Source: Bryobacterales bacterium
Lineage (GTDB): Bacteria > Acidobacteriota > Terriglobia > Bryobacterales > Bryobacteraceae
Reading direction: 5' to 3'
Length of the DNA: 35,790 nt
Assembly (NCBI GenBank): GCA_016789745.1
Contig: JAEUQF010000438.1
Location: 1-35,790 of the forward strand
Position numbers and translations under genes: made by a program. The notes below the pieces were generated by a model. The model saw only the letters and a list, made by a program, of their open reading frames with translations, was not told the DNA's origin and did not search any database. Positions 23,394 to 32,233 of the stretch are shown here, one piece after another. Positions within the stretch are counted from its first letter, which is position 1, and the number at the start of each line of letters is the position of its first letter.

Positions 23394-23422
23394 ACTATGC
23401 GCCTCCCTACCGCCGTTGTCAA
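23394..23422 (-). promoter_or_regulatory. Sigma70-type promoter for the CoA-transferase/oxidoreductase operon
   Basis: On the minus strand a perfect -35 TTGACA (23422-23417) is separated by exactly 17 bp from a -10 CATAGT (23399-23394, four of six matches to TATAAT). Transcription would start near 23387, giving a leader of about 36 nt before the ATG at 23351. This is the best promoter match I found in the window. Confidence 0.55.
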
Positions 23423-23455
23423 GCCTGCAACAGCTGTACTCAACCGCACGAATCG

Positions 23456-25777
23456 CTACTTCGGAATCTGCGTCATCGTGATCCGAACCTTCGTCGGGAA
23501 GAACCGCTCATGGTCCGCACGCTTGTGCGCGTGGCCAGCACCGCCGGAGTCGTCCTTGATCACCAGGTCCATCTGTCTAATGCCCTCTTCCCAGATAATG
23601 GCCTGGTTCTGCCAGAAGGCCGTCATCGGCACTTCTTTCTCATAGACGCCTGCTTCCCGATAGGCATCCGTACCCGTACAGCCATAGCCGTTGCCTTGTC
23701 CGCGATTCGGAATGTAGCAGAGGGTCCAGGTGGTGGGCGCGCCCCCGGCGGGCTTCGACAACACCTCCAGGCGGATGCGCACCTTGCCGTTGCGGTAATC
23801 CAGCGGCCAGGTCCAATTGCGAGGGCGGGCGATGTTCAACACCGGCTCCTTCACGTAATAATGCGACTTGTTCGGCTTGGAGGTCTCGGCGTCCTGTTTC
23901 GTATAGTCGAAGGTGACGTCGAACAGCGTGAACTCTTTCGTCTCCGCCGGCGCACAGGCGCGATGGGCCTGCTCCAGGTATTCGCCGCGCGTGCGGGCCA
24001 TGGCGGTGGCCGTCGCCGCGCAGGGCAGGCGTTTGTTCCACGCCTCGCGCAGGCGAACCTCCAGCGCCGCCTCCGGCTCCACCGCATGCAGCGGGAAGGC
24101 ATAGGAATACTGCAGGCCATGCGGATACTTGCGCAGCGGCTCCAGTCGCGCTGTCCGATACTCCACCATATCGCTAAGCAATCCGTGCAGCCCGGCCCAT
24201 TGCACCGCGAGGAAGAGCTTGTGTGACGGCGGAACATCGCTGGTATAGATGGTGGCCTGCCCCTGGCCATGCAGCAGGGCCTGCAACTTCGGCACATCCA
24301 CCTGGCTATCGCGCAGAGTCAGGTGCGCGGCTAATCCCGCCGCATGGCCCAGCGCCGTCCAGGTGGGCTCCAGACGGATGGCGGAATAGCCCACATGCGA
24401 CGCACTCACCGCCACCGGTACCAACAGGTTATCCACATCGCGCGGCACCATCACGCCATATGGCACCTGGAACGGATAGGTGGGCGCGGCGAAGTCGCCT
24501 TCCACCAGTTGGGGATGCAACGGCCCCTGCGGCAGGTGCCCGTGGTTGTTGAGCACGTAGTCCCCAATGGCGACGCTATCGCGCTGCACCGGCGTGCGTA
24601 CGGACCACGGCGCCAGTTGCGTATCGTGTTCGGTGAATGTGTAGCGGCCCAGGATGCGGCGACCTTCCCGGATGTACAGCGCCGTGGGCAGGTGCCCGTT
24701 CCCTGTGAACTCATCCTTGGACAACCCCCACTCCCGTGCCTTCTCGCGCATGGCGGCCGGCATGCCCTCGTCATTCTGGAGGAAGTAGAGCAGGCCCATC
24801 GCGTAATCCATGTGCCGTCGGGCGATACGATCGCGTGCTGGCCAGTCGCCTTCCGGCCACTCCTGGTTCTCCCCCGCCAGCGCCAGCCGCACCGGGGCCT
24901 GCTTGATATCGTTCATGTCTGACTTGGCGTTTGGCAGTCGCTGTAGACGCAGAATACCGGAGTGGTCTTCTGAATAGATATTGGCGACCTTGCCCGATTG
25001 GAACAACGGCAGCAGGTGTGTGAACTCTTCGCGGCGGTAGGATGAAGGCTTCGGCACCGGAACCCGCAATGCCGGATCATTCGTCATGATCACGCGATAG
25101 TTCGAGCATTGCACGGAGTTGTCGCCCTCGCCCGTCGACCCGGGCAGAATGCGCCCCTGGTCGAAATAGAGGACGCCGGCGTAGCGCTCGCCATAGGTTC
25201 GCGTGGACTCGCGCCCCAGCCGGTACGGCACCTTGGCCGCCGCCGCCAGATCGCCCTCATAGGTGGCGTCGATATAGAAGCGCGCCTGCACGTCCTGGCT
25301 GCCCTGCGGCGTATCGAACACCGCCCGCTCCAGATTGCGCGAGCCCGCCGCGCGTTCGGCCGCACGCAGTTTCCACCCCGTCTCCACCCGCAAGGTCTTC
25401 TGCTCGGCCATAATCTCCCGCAGCACCTGGGAGGAGACATGCGGCTCGGCATGTGCGCCGAAGAAGCAGTCGCGCACCTGGGCGGAGTTCGCCCCATACT
25501 TGCGCGTATAGAAGGCCAGCACGCGATCCATGTATTCCCGAAAGAAGCCGGTCACCGATTCTCTCGTCCGGAAATCGGTGTAGCTGAGGCCGCCGGTGAG
25601 CAGGCCGCCGACATGCCCCGTCGGCTCGGCTAGGAGTACGGTGTGTCCCTGGCGCGCCGCGGTGACGGCTGCCGCTACTCCCGCGGGGGTAGACCCGTAG
25701 ACCAGCACGGCGGGGTCGGAAGTGGCCGCGCCGCAGACACTTGCCACAAACAAGAAGAGCGGTAACATGCTGTCCAT
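23456..25777 (-). CDS. Exported FAD-dependent oxidoreductase with extra C-terminal domain
   Basis: A 773-aa protein with an N-terminal signal peptide (hydrophobic to about residue 16, cleavage likely after CGA/AT). The FAD site is the VLVYGSTPAGVAAA variant of the dinucleotide motif followed by LAEPTGHVGG, as in the FAD_oxidored (PF12831-type) family. FYIDATYEGDLAAAA and VPYGVMVPRDVDNLLVPVAVS are further family blocks, with the closing GHAAGLAAHL helix near residue 490. From about residue 600 a C-terminal part containing YYVKEPVLNIARPRNWTW and LDYRNGKVRIRLEVLSKP forms a separate domain of unknown function. Substrate is unknown; relatives sit in carbohydrate-degradation settings. A second ATG at 25768 gives a better-placed signal peptide and may be the true start. 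Confidence 0.85.
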   Translation of the reverse strand: MDSMLPLFLFVASVCGAATSDPAVLVYGSTPAGVAAAVTAARQGHTVLLAEPTGHVGGLLTGGLSYTDFRTRESVTGFFREYMDRVLAFYTRKYGANSAQVRDCFFGAHAEPHVSSQVLREIMAEQKTLRVETGWKLRAAERAAGSRNLERAVFDTPQGSQDVQARFYIDATYEGDLAAAAKVPYRLGRESTRTYGERYAGVLYFDQGRILPGSTGEGDNSVQCSNYRVIMTNDPALRVPVPKPSSYRREEFTHLLPLFQSGKVANIYSEDHSGILRLQRLPNAKSDMNDIKQAPVRLALAGENQEWPEGDWPARDRIARRHMDYAMGLLYFLQNDEGMPAAMREKAREWGLSKDEFTGNGHLPTALYIREGRRILGRYTFTEHDTQLAPWSVRTPVQRDSVAIGDYVLNNHGHLPQGPLHPQLVEGDFAAPTYPFQVPYGVMVPRDVDNLLVPVAVSASHVGYSAIRLEPTWTALGHAAGLAAHLTLRDSQVDVPKLQALLHGQGQATIYTSDVPPSHKLFLAVQWAGLHGLLSDMVEYRTARLEPLRKYPHGLQYSYAFPLHAVEPEAALEVRLREAWNKRLPCAATATAMARTRGEYLEQAHRACAPAETKEFTLFDVTFDYTKQDAETSKPNKSHYYVKEPVLNIARPRNWTWPLDYRNGKVRIRLEVLSKPAGGAPTTWTLCYIPNRGQGNGYGCTGTDAYREAGVYEKEVPMTAFWQNQAIIWEEGIRQMDLVIKDDSGGAGHAHKRADHERFFPTKVRITMTQIPK

Positions 25778-25852
25778 CTAGTGTATTGCGGCACGAAGTA
25801 CTAATAGTCAGCCGGTACTGACCCGATAAGAAGGCATGGAGAGGGCACACCC
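25778..25852. promoter_or_regulatory. Divergent promoter region with an inverted repeat
   Basis: 75 bp between the FAD oxidoreductase (minus) and the HEAT-repeat gene (plus). GTCAG (25807-25811) and CTGAC (25818-25822) are perfect inverted arms around 6 bp, and AGTACT (25797-25802) is a small palindrome beside them. Either could be an operator, but no known regulator site is recognised. A GGAGAGGG Shine-Dalgarno near 25838 serves the plus-strand gene. Confidence 0.3.
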
Positions 25853-26803
25853 GTGGACCATAGCGTGACAACCAGCAGTTCGAACGGGGTGATCACGCAC
25901 GGAGCGCTGCTGAGCCTGATCCAAGGCTTCGCCGGCAGTCCAGCCGCCAGCGGACGCGCCGTCCGCGAGTTTGCCGACCGCGCCCCGCAGCGTTTCGCCG
26001 ACGCCGCCTGCCTGGTGTTGCGCGAAGCGGTTCCGGAGGCCGGCCGCAACTTCCTGCTTGGCATTCTGATGGAGCGCGACGTTTTCCTGAAGGTGCTGCC
26101 GGATCCGAAGATCTTCGTACGCGAGAAGGCGCTCGAACTGGCCCAAGTCGTGCATCGCACCTATCCCAACGTCGAGTCACAGTTGCTGCGCCAGGCGTTG
26201 CAGGACGTGATGGGTCCCGGGGCCAAACCTTCCGAGGATGCGGACTGGGAGAAGCTACATCGCGTGCTGGATATCCTTGGTCATATGGGCCACAGCACAC
26301 GCGTCATGCCCATTCTCACCAACCTGCTGCGCAGCTCCACGGCCAACATCCGCGCCAGGCTGGCGCCGATGATCATCTGCTCCATTCGCAATCCGCAGTG
26401 GATGCGCGAACTGGCTAGCGATGTAGATGCCCAAGTTCGGGCTAACGCCGTCGAGTCCTTTCTGACCGTCGATCCGCTGGCCGAAGAAGTAGAACTCCTC
26501 CACAAACTCGCCGCGGACTCCAATCACCGGGTGGCCACCACTACGCTGGTTGTGCTTTCCCGCCATGGGGACCGGGACTTGGCCGAGGCACGCCTGCTCG
26601 AATTTTGCCACCATAAGGACCCAGCCTTTCGCGCCGCCACCGCCTGGGCCATGGGCAAGACGGGGAATCCACGATTCCTGCCCGAACTCCAGCGCATGGT
26701 CCGCGAAGAACAGGGCGACGTGAAACGCATGGCGTTCCTGTCCTGTGTCTCGTTGCGTAAGGAACAGGCCACCGCCGCGGCCAGCAGCAACGAAGCGGCG
26801 TAA
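25853..26803 (+). CDS. HEAT-repeat protein
   Basis: A 316-aa all-helical protein without signal peptide or TM segment. HEAT/Armadillo-like helical pairs are visible across most of its length, for example DPKIFVREKALELAQVV, SSTANIRARLAPMIICSI, DVDAQVRANAVESFL, DSNHRVATTTLVVLSRHGD and DPAFRAATAWAMGKTGNP. Such superhelices usually act as protein-protein scaffolds; no enzyme motif is present. The start is GTG at 25853 with GGAGAGGG upstream. It ends 2 bp before the stop of the opposing repeat protein. Function unknown. Confidence 0.8.
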   Translation: MDHSVTTSSSNGVITHGALLSLIQGFAGSPAASGRAVREFADRAPQRFADAACLVLREAVPEAGRNFLLGILMERDVFLKVLPDPKIFVREKALELAQVVHRTYPNVESQLLRQALQDVMGPGAKPSEDADWEKLHRVLDILGHMGHSTRVMPILTNLLRSSTANIRARLAPMIICSIRNPQWMRELASDVDAQVRANAVESFLTVDPLAEEVELLHKLAADSNHRVATTTLVVLSRHGDRDLAEARLLEFCHHKDPAFRAATAWAMGKTGNPRFLPELQRMVREEQGDVKRMAFLSCVSLRKEQATAAASSNEAA

Positions 26804-26805
26804 GG

Positions 26806-27921
26806 TTACTTCACTTCCACTGCGTTCTCAATGGTGAACTTCAAAACCGTCTCGGACGGGATCTTCACCTTCTGTCCCTTCATGAAGATCTGCGATCCGG
26901 CACCGGCCGCCGCGCCGGCACCTGCGCCAATCGCCGCCCCCTTACCGCCACCAGCGATGGCACCAATCGCCGCGCCGACGCCAGCCATCACACCGGCAGT
27001 CTTCGCTGTACGCGCCCCGCGCGATCCGCTCACTTCGGTCACCGACGTGGACACCACATTCACCGGCTGCCCCTTTACCGTCACCGACGCCAACTGAATC
27101 GTCAGTTCGGCGCGGCCACGCAACTTGCCGGAGTCCTTCTCCTCCGCCAACGTCACCATCGCATCGGCACCTTTCGGAGCCACTGTCTCTCCGTTGATCA
27201 CCAGCGGCTCTTCCAGCGAGGCCTTGAACGTGTCGCCTTGCTTGGCGGCTTCTGAATCAATTGCGTCGATGGTGCGCACCGTGATCGCCGTGCCCGCCGG
27301 AATCGCGATCGTAGCGCCGCGGTCCACCAAGGCCGCCAACACCCGCTCACTCACGCCCGCTTGCTTCAGGTCAATCAGATTCGTAGTCGACACCTTCAGC
27401 CGCGCCGGTTGCTTCCCGATCAGATCCAGCAGGAAGCTCTCGCTGAACCCGGCTCGGACCAGTTGCACTACTCCGTCGGCGTCCAACGGCGCGGACGAAG
27501 AACTTTTCTTCAGCATCGACACGATTACTGGCTCCGCCAACCCCGCCTGCTTTAGCTCAGCCAAACGCAGCGGGTCGGTGGAGAACTTTGCGTCCTTCGA
27601 CTCCACCAATTCCTGCAGCAGCGAGCTCCCGATACCTGCCTTCACCATTTGCACCAGGCCCGGTGTAGTGAGTGGTTCGGTGGCCGGTGCCTTGCGGGCT
27701 ACCGCCGTGAGAATACGATCACTGACGCCAGCCTGCTTGAGCCGGATCAACTCCGACACGTCGGAACTGAGCTTCTGCGGCTCCTTTTCCACCAGGTTGA
27801 CGACAAACTCCTCCGAGAGGCCGGCCTTCGACAGCTTGATAAGCTCGTCGTTATTCATGCCGGTCTGGGCGCTTACCAGCGCGACAGCCAAGGCTGTAGC
27901 GGCGACGATCCGTGCAAACAT
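26806..27921 (-). CDS. Secreted helical-repeat protein with beta domain and glycine zipper
   Basis: A 371-aa exported protein. A signal peptide covers residues 1-19 (cleavage near SAQ-TG). Residues 25-200 hold three repeats of exactly 62 residues, each with two helical hairpins. LIKLSKAGLSEEFV / LIRLKQAGVSDRIL is the first pair, and the KAG/QAG turn recurs six times. Residues 204-300 form a beta-rich domain starting IPAGTAITVRTIDAID. Residues 307-342 are a Gly/Ala zipper (GVGAAIGAIAGGGKGAAIG) that may insert in or pack against a membrane. The tail is KGQKVKIPSETVLKFTIEN. I know this architecture from acidobacterial genomes, where its role is not established. A GGAGGAG Shine-Dalgarno precedes the ATG. 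It follows the pyrophosphatase by 21 bp. Confidence 0.85.
   Translation of the reverse strand: MFARIVAATALAVALVSAQTGMNNDELIKLSKAGLSEEFVVNLVEKEPQKLSSDVSELIRLKQAGVSDRILTAVARKAPATEPLTTPGLVQMVKAGIGSSLLQELVESKDAKFSTDPLRLAELKQAGLAEPVIVSMLKKSSSSAPLDADGVVQLVRAGFSESFLLDLIGKQPARLKVSTTNLIDLKQAGVSERVLAALVDRGATIAIPAGTAITVRTIDAIDSEAAKQGDTFKASLEEPLVINGETVAPKGADAMVTLAEEKDSGKLRGRAELTIQLASVTVKGQPVNVVSTSVTEVSGSRGARTAKTAGVMAGVGAAIGAIAGGGKGAAIGAGAGAAAGAGSQIFMKGQKVKIPSETVLKFTIENAVEVK
27322..27849 (-). repeat. Three 62-residue coding repeats
   Basis: Three in-frame repeats (residues 25-86, 87-148, 149-200 of the secreted protein; the last one is shorter) keep exact 62-residue register: the KAG/RAG turn is at 33, 95 and 157, and LKQAG at 61, 123 and 185. 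DNA identity between repeats is low, so this is an old duplication kept at protein level. Confidence 0.8.
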
Positions 27922-27942
27922 TTACCACTCTCCTCCGTCTGG

Positions 27943-28500
27943 TTAGACGGTAACGGCGTCAACAGGGGTTTCGCTTTTCCGGTCCAGATACCTCTGGCGG
28001 CTCTCCATGACAGCCTTGCGAGCCTCCGCCGGCCCGCCCCATCCCCGCAACCGCGTGATGCTTCCCTGCAGCTCTTTGTAGATTGTGAAGAAATGCTCAA
28101 TTTCCCGCCGCACATGCGGAAAAATCTGATCCAGAGTGTGGATCTGGTCATAGCGCGGGTCATTGCGCGGTACCGCCAGTACTTTCTGGTCACCTTCGGC
28201 GTTGTCTTCCATGTTCAGGATGCCGACGGGGCGTGCTTCCATGGTGCACCCGGTAAAGGTTGGGGCACTCAGCAGAACCAGCACGTCCATCGGGTCATTG
28301 TCTTCGGCCAGAGTGCCCGGGATAAACCCGTAGTCGCCGGGATAATGCAGCGGCGAATATAGCACGCGGTCCATCTTGAACAGTCCCACTTTGGCGTCGA
28401 ACTCATACTTGTTCGATGAGTTCTTGGGGATCTCGACGATGATCCGGACAATCTCCGGTGCGTCCGGGCCCGGGTCGAGGTCATAGAGGTTAGGGTACAC
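27943..28500 (-). CDS. ppa: Family I inorganic pyrophosphatase
   Basis: A 185-aa cytoplasmic enzyme hydrolysing PPi to two phosphates. The metal-binding signature is D67-N-D69-P-M-D72, offset by only 2 from E. coli Ppa (D65/D67/D70). EIPKNSSNKYEFD at about 26-38 and YPGDYGFIPGTL just before the aspartates complete the active site. No ATG is available near the N-terminus; GTG at 28500 (VYPNLYDLDPG) gives the expected length, whereas the longer frame overlaps pyruvate carboxylase. A GAAGG sits about 16 nt upstream, rather far, so translation may depend on coupling to pyruvate carboxylase, which ends 25 bp before. Pulling PPi hydrolysis together with a biotin-dependent carboxylase is plausible but not an established link. 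Confidence 0.93.
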   Translation of the reverse strand: MYPNLYDLDPGPDAPEIVRIIVEIPKNSSNKYEFDAKVGLFKMDRVLYSPLHYPGDYGFIPGTLAEDNDPMDVLVLLSAPTFTGCTMEARPVGILNMEDNAEGDQKVLAVPRNDPRYDQIHTLDQIFPHVRREIEHFFTIYKELQGSITRLRGWGGPAEARKAVMESRQRYLDRKSETPVDAVTV

Positions 28501-28525
28501 GTAGGTTAGCGTAGCACCTTCAGCC

Positions 28526-31500
28526 CTACTCAATAACCAACAGGAGGTCCTTCGGCTCCACGCTTTGCCCCACCTGGATGGCAAGCTTCTTCACGGTGCC
28601 ATCCACGGGCGCATACACCGTGGTCTGCATCTTCATCGCATCCATAACCAGCGCACGGTCGCCCTTCTTCACCGCCTGACCGGTCTCCACCGCGATGCTG
28701 CTGATGACGCCCGGAATGGGAGCACCGACATGGCCCGGATGCTTAGGATCCGCCTTCTCCCGCGCCGCCGTGGCCACCTGCAGCGTCTTGTCACGAACGG
28801 TCACCTCGCGCGGCTGCCCGTTCAGTTCGAAGAACACCGTCCGCGTCCCATCCGGGTGCGGCTCACTCACGGCCAGGAATTTGATGATCAGCGCCTTGCC
28901 GGACTCAATCTCGACCGTGATCTCCGACCCCTTCTCCATGCCATAGAAGAACTGCGGCGTCGGCAGCACGTCCAGGTCGCCCCACGTCTGCCGGTTCTTG
29001 GCGAACTTCGTGAACACGTCTGGATACATCAGGTAGCTCATCAGGTCCGTCCGCGTCGGTTCATGGCCTGTCTTCTTCTCTACCACCGCCGCGGCTTCCT
29101 TCAAGTCCACTGCCGGCAGATGCGCCCCGGGCCGGCCCTTGCGCGGCTTGCCGCCCTTCAGCACCACCTCCACCACCTTCTTTGGCCAGCCGCCATCGGG
29201 TTCGCCCAGGTCGCCCGAAATCATCTCAATGACAGAATTGGGCAGTGTGATGGAGTGGCTCGGTCCCAGCGCCAAAAACTGTTCGATCGACATCCCATGG
29301 CTCACCAGGAAGATGGCCAGGTCGCCCACCACCTTGCTCGATGGCGTCACCTTCACAATGTCCCCGAAGGCCATGTTCACATCGGCGTACATACGCGCGA
29401 TCTGCGGCCACTTGTCGCCCAGGCCCATGGAACTGGCCTGTTCCTTCAGATTTGTGTACTGCCCGCCCGGCATCTCATGCAGGTAGACCTCCGCGGTACC
29501 GGACTTCGGCGCGCTATCGAACGGCGTGTAGAAGTTGCGGACCGCTTCCCAGTAATCCGAGCAGATATTCAGCGCATCCAGGTTCAACCCCGTATCGCGC
29601 TTCGTATTGGCCAGCGACGCCACCACCGAGTTCAGATTCGGCTGCGACGTGGTACCGCTCATCGAAGCCAGCGCCGCATCGCAGGCATCCACGCCCGCAT
29701 CAGCCGCCTTCAAGATGGACGACGCATTAATCCCGCTGGTGTCATGCGTATGGAAGTGAATCGGCAGCCCGATTTCCTCGCGCAGCGTCTTCACCAGCTT
29801 TTCCGCGGCGTAAGGACGCAGCAGGCCCGCCATGTCCTTGATGCCCAGCACATGCGCACCCATCTTTTCCAATTCCTTGGCCATTTTCACGTAGTAGGCC
29901 AGCGGGTACTTATCGCGCTTCGGATCCAGAATGTCGCCGGTGTAGCAGATGGCCGCCTCGCAAATCCGCCCCGTCTTACGAACCGCTTCTACCGGCACCT
30001 TCATGTTCGGCAGCCAGTTCAGCGAATCGAAGACACGGAAGATGTCGATGCCCTGTGTCGCGGCCTCCTGGATGAAAGCTTTCACGACATTGTCGGGATA
30101 GGCCGTATAACCCACCGCGTTCGATGCACGCAGCAGCATCTGGAAGCAGATGTTCGGAATGGCTTCCCGCAGCCGTGCCAGGCGCATCCACGGGTCCTCA
30201 TGCAGGAAGCGCAGCGCGACGTCGAACGTCGCACCGCCCCACATCTCCAGGCTGTACAGATGGCTCAGGTTGTGCGACACGTAGTTGGCGATGCGCATCA
30301 TGTCATACGTGCGCATACGCGTCGCCATCAGCGATTGGTGGGCGTCGCGGAATGTGGTGTCGGTCAGCAGCAGCCGCTTCTGCTTGCGCGTCCATTCAGC
30401 AAAGCCTTCCGCACCCAGCTTGTCCAGCAGTTGCTTCGTGCCCGGCGGCGGCGGTTCCGTGATATGCGCCGGAACCCGCGCTTCCTTGATCACCGTCGGC
30501 TTGGCTTTCTTCGCCACCTCCGGATTGCCGTTCACAATCACTTCGCCCAGATAGCTCAGCAGGCGCGTGGCGCGGTCGCGGCGGGGCGAGAAGCGGAACA
30601 GCTCCTTGGTCTCCGCCAGGAAGCCTGTCGTGATCTGGCCGCTCTGGAACTGCTCGTGGTTGACCACGTTCTCCAGGAACGGAATATTGGTCTTGACGCC
30701 CCGGATGCGGAACTCGCGTAGCGCGCGGTCCATGCGGCTGCAGGCGTCGGGGAACTGGCGTCCCCAGGCCGTCATCTTCACCAGCAGCGAGTCGTAATAC
30801 GGCGTGATCACCGCGCCGCCATAGGCCGACGCGCCGTCCAAGCGAATACCGAAACCGGCCGGGGAACGATAAGTATGGATCTTGCCGTAATCGGGAATGA
30901 AGTTGTTCTCCGGGTCTTCGGTGGTCACACGGCATTGCAATGCGCAGCCATGCAGCGGCACCTGGTCCTGCACCGGCAGTGCCATCTCCTTCCCGAAAAG
31001 CTCCAGCCCCTGTGCCACCTGGATCTGCGCCCGCACAATGTCGATGCCGGTAACCACTTCGGTCACCGTGTGCTCCACCTGGATGCGCGGATTCACCTCA
31101 ATGAAGAACCACTCGCCCGAGTCCACATCCACCAGGAACTCCACCGTCCCGGCGTTGTAGTAGCTCGCCTCCTTGGCAAGGGCGACGGCCGCATCCCACA
31201 GGCCCTTGCGGATGTTCTCCGCCAGACCCACCGCGGGCGCCACTTCCACCACCTTCTGATGGCGCCGCTGCACCGAACAATCGCGTTCGTACAGATGCAG
31301 AATGTTGCCATGCCGGTCACCCAGAATCTGTACTTCCACGTGCCGCGCGCGGCGAATGTAGCGCTCCATGAACAGCGCGTCATTGCCGAAGGCATTGCCC
31401 GCCTCCAGCCGCGCCTCTTCGAATCGGGCCGGCAGATCGGCGGCCTTGTCCACTACGCGCATGCCGCGTCCGCCACCGCCAAACGCGGCCTTCACGATCA

Positions 31501-31963
31501 GCGGGAAGCCGATCTTCTTGGCCATCTCAACGGCTTGCTCCACCTTGGTGATCGGCTTCTCGGTGCCGGGCACCACCGGGATGCCGGCCTTCTGCGCCAG
31601 TTGCCGCGCCGCGCGCTTATCACCCAACAGGTCCAGCAACTCCGGACTGGGCCCGATGAACGTAATGCCGTGCTTGGCGCACTCGCGGGGCAGGGCAGGG
31701 TTCTCCGATAAGAAACCATAGCCGGGGTGGATGGCGTCCACGCCCTTCTCCGCCGCGATCGCGACAATCCCTTCCACGTCCAGATAGGCCTGCACCGGGC
31801 CTTTGCCCTCGCCAATGAGATACGCCTCATCGGCCTTAAATCGATGCAAGCTCAGGCGGTCCTCTTTCGAATACACCGCCACGGTCCGGATGCGCAGCTC
31901 ATTGGCCGCACGGAAGATACGGATCGCGATCTCACCGCGATTTAATGCAAGTAATTTTTTCAT
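28526..31963 (-). CDS. pyc: Pyruvate carboxylase
   Basis: A 1145-aa single-chain biotin enzyme making oxaloacetate from pyruvate, bicarbonate and ATP (anaplerosis). Biotin carboxylase domain: residues 1 to about 450, with LALNRGEIAIRIFRA, the ATP loop FGGGGRGMRVV and EVNPRIQVEHTVTE. Carboxyltransferase domain: about 525-800, beginning DTTFRDAHQSLMATRMRT and including the metal-site segment HFHTHDTSG. The allosteric/PT linker region follows. The biotinyl domain ends the protein with biotin lysine K1111 in MDAMKMQTT. Length matches the usual 1140-1180 aa. The ATG at 31963 lacks a clear Shine-Dalgarno. It heads a run with the pyrophosphatase and the secreted repeat protein. Confidence 0.97.
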   Translation of the reverse strand: MKKLLALNRGEIAIRIFRAANELRIRTVAVYSKEDRLSLHRFKADEAYLIGEGKGPVQAYLDVEGIVAIAAEKGVDAIHPGYGFLSENPALPRECAKHGITFIGPSPELLDLLGDKRAARQLAQKAGIPVVPGTEKPITKVEQAVEMAKKIGFPLIVKAAFGGGGRGMRVVDKAADLPARFEEARLEAGNAFGNDALFMERYIRRARHVEVQILGDRHGNILHLYERDCSVQRRHQKVVEVAPAVGLAENIRKGLWDAAVALAKEASYYNAGTVEFLVDVDSGEWFFIEVNPRIQVEHTVTEVVTGIDIVRAQIQVAQGLELFGKEMALPVQDQVPLHGCALQCRVTTEDPENNFIPDYGKIHTYRSPAGFGIRLDGASAYGGAVITPYYDSLLVKMTAWGRQFPDACSRMDRALREFRIRGVKTNIPFLENVVNHEQFQSGQITTGFLAETKELFRFSPRRDRATRLLSYLGEVIVNGNPEVAKKAKPTVIKEARVPAHITEPPPPGTKQLLDKLGAEGFAEWTRKQKRLLLTDTTFRDAHQSLMATRMRTYDMMRIANYVSHNLSHLYSLEMWGGATFDVALRFLHEDPWMRLARLREAIPNICFQMLLRASNAVGYTAYPDNVVKAFIQEAATQGIDIFRVFDSLNWLPNMKVPVEAVRKTGRICEAAICYTGDILDPKRDKYPLAYYVKMAKELEKMGAHVLGIKDMAGLLRPYAAEKLVKTLREEIGLPIHFHTHDTSGINASSILKAADAGVDACDAALASMSGTTSQPNLNSVVASLANTKRDTGLNLDALNICSDYWEAVRNFYTPFDSAPKSGTAEVYLHEMPGGQYTNLKEQASSMGLGDKWPQIARMYADVNMAFGDIVKVTPSSKVVGDLAIFLVSHGMSIEQFLALGPSHSITLPNSVIEMISGDLGEPDGGWPKKVVEVVLKGGKPRKGRPGAHLPAVDLKEAAAVVEKKTGHEPTRTDLMSYLMYPDVFTKFAKNRQTWGDLDVLPTPQFFYGMEKGSEITVEIESGKALIIKFLAVSEPHPDGTRTVFFELNGQPREVTVRDKTLQVATAAREKADPKHPGHVGAPIPGVISSIAVETGQAVKKGDRALVMDAMKMQTTVYAPVDGTVKKLAIQVGQSVEPKDLLLVIE

Positions 31964-32233
31964 GGATCAGGAAACAAGGCGCCGGAGAGTGCCTGTGGCA
32001 TTCCGGCTGACGGGGCCCAGTCTTCTAGCGTACCTGTTTTCCTACCCGTTCGCTCTGCCGGTTCCCGGATCGCAGCTGGAGGGAAGATGCATACTGGAGA
32101 AACGTTTCCGCCTCGTAAAGCCTCTGATAAGGGCGGGGTTGCGTCGAAACGTTAAGGATGGATTAAAGTCCAACCGTTTGTGATACCGCGTTTCTTTGGA
32201 CCGCGTCTCACCCGGTGAGGAGGCAAAACGAAT
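31964..32233. promoter_or_regulatory. 270-bp divergent intergenic region with palindromic candidate operators
   Basis: This is the longest non-coding stretch in the window, between pyc (minus) and the secreted Gly/Asn-rich gene (plus). GAAACGTTTC at 32099-32108 is a perfect 10-bp palindrome. GAAACGTTAA at 32146-32155 is a second copy matching at eight of ten positions, centred 47 bp away. CAACCGTTTG at 32171-32180 is a weaker relative. A GGTGAGGAGG Shine-Dalgarno ends at 32221, 12 nt before the plus-strand ATG. No gene, tRNA or recognisable riboswitch is seen. Confidence 0.4.

Noticed and set aside
21966..23645. 559-codon open frame on the plus strand antisense to the CoA-transferase
   Set aside because: It covers a well-supported gene, has Arg/His-rich low-information sequence and crosses the operon promoter. 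It is a shadow of the CoA-transferase codon pattern.
28565..30721. 718-codon open frame on the plus strand antisense to pyruvate carboxylase
   Set aside because: It lies wholly inside pyc, is rich in His/Arg/Gln and has no recognisable domain. Long antisense frames are expected in high-GC genes with biased third positions.
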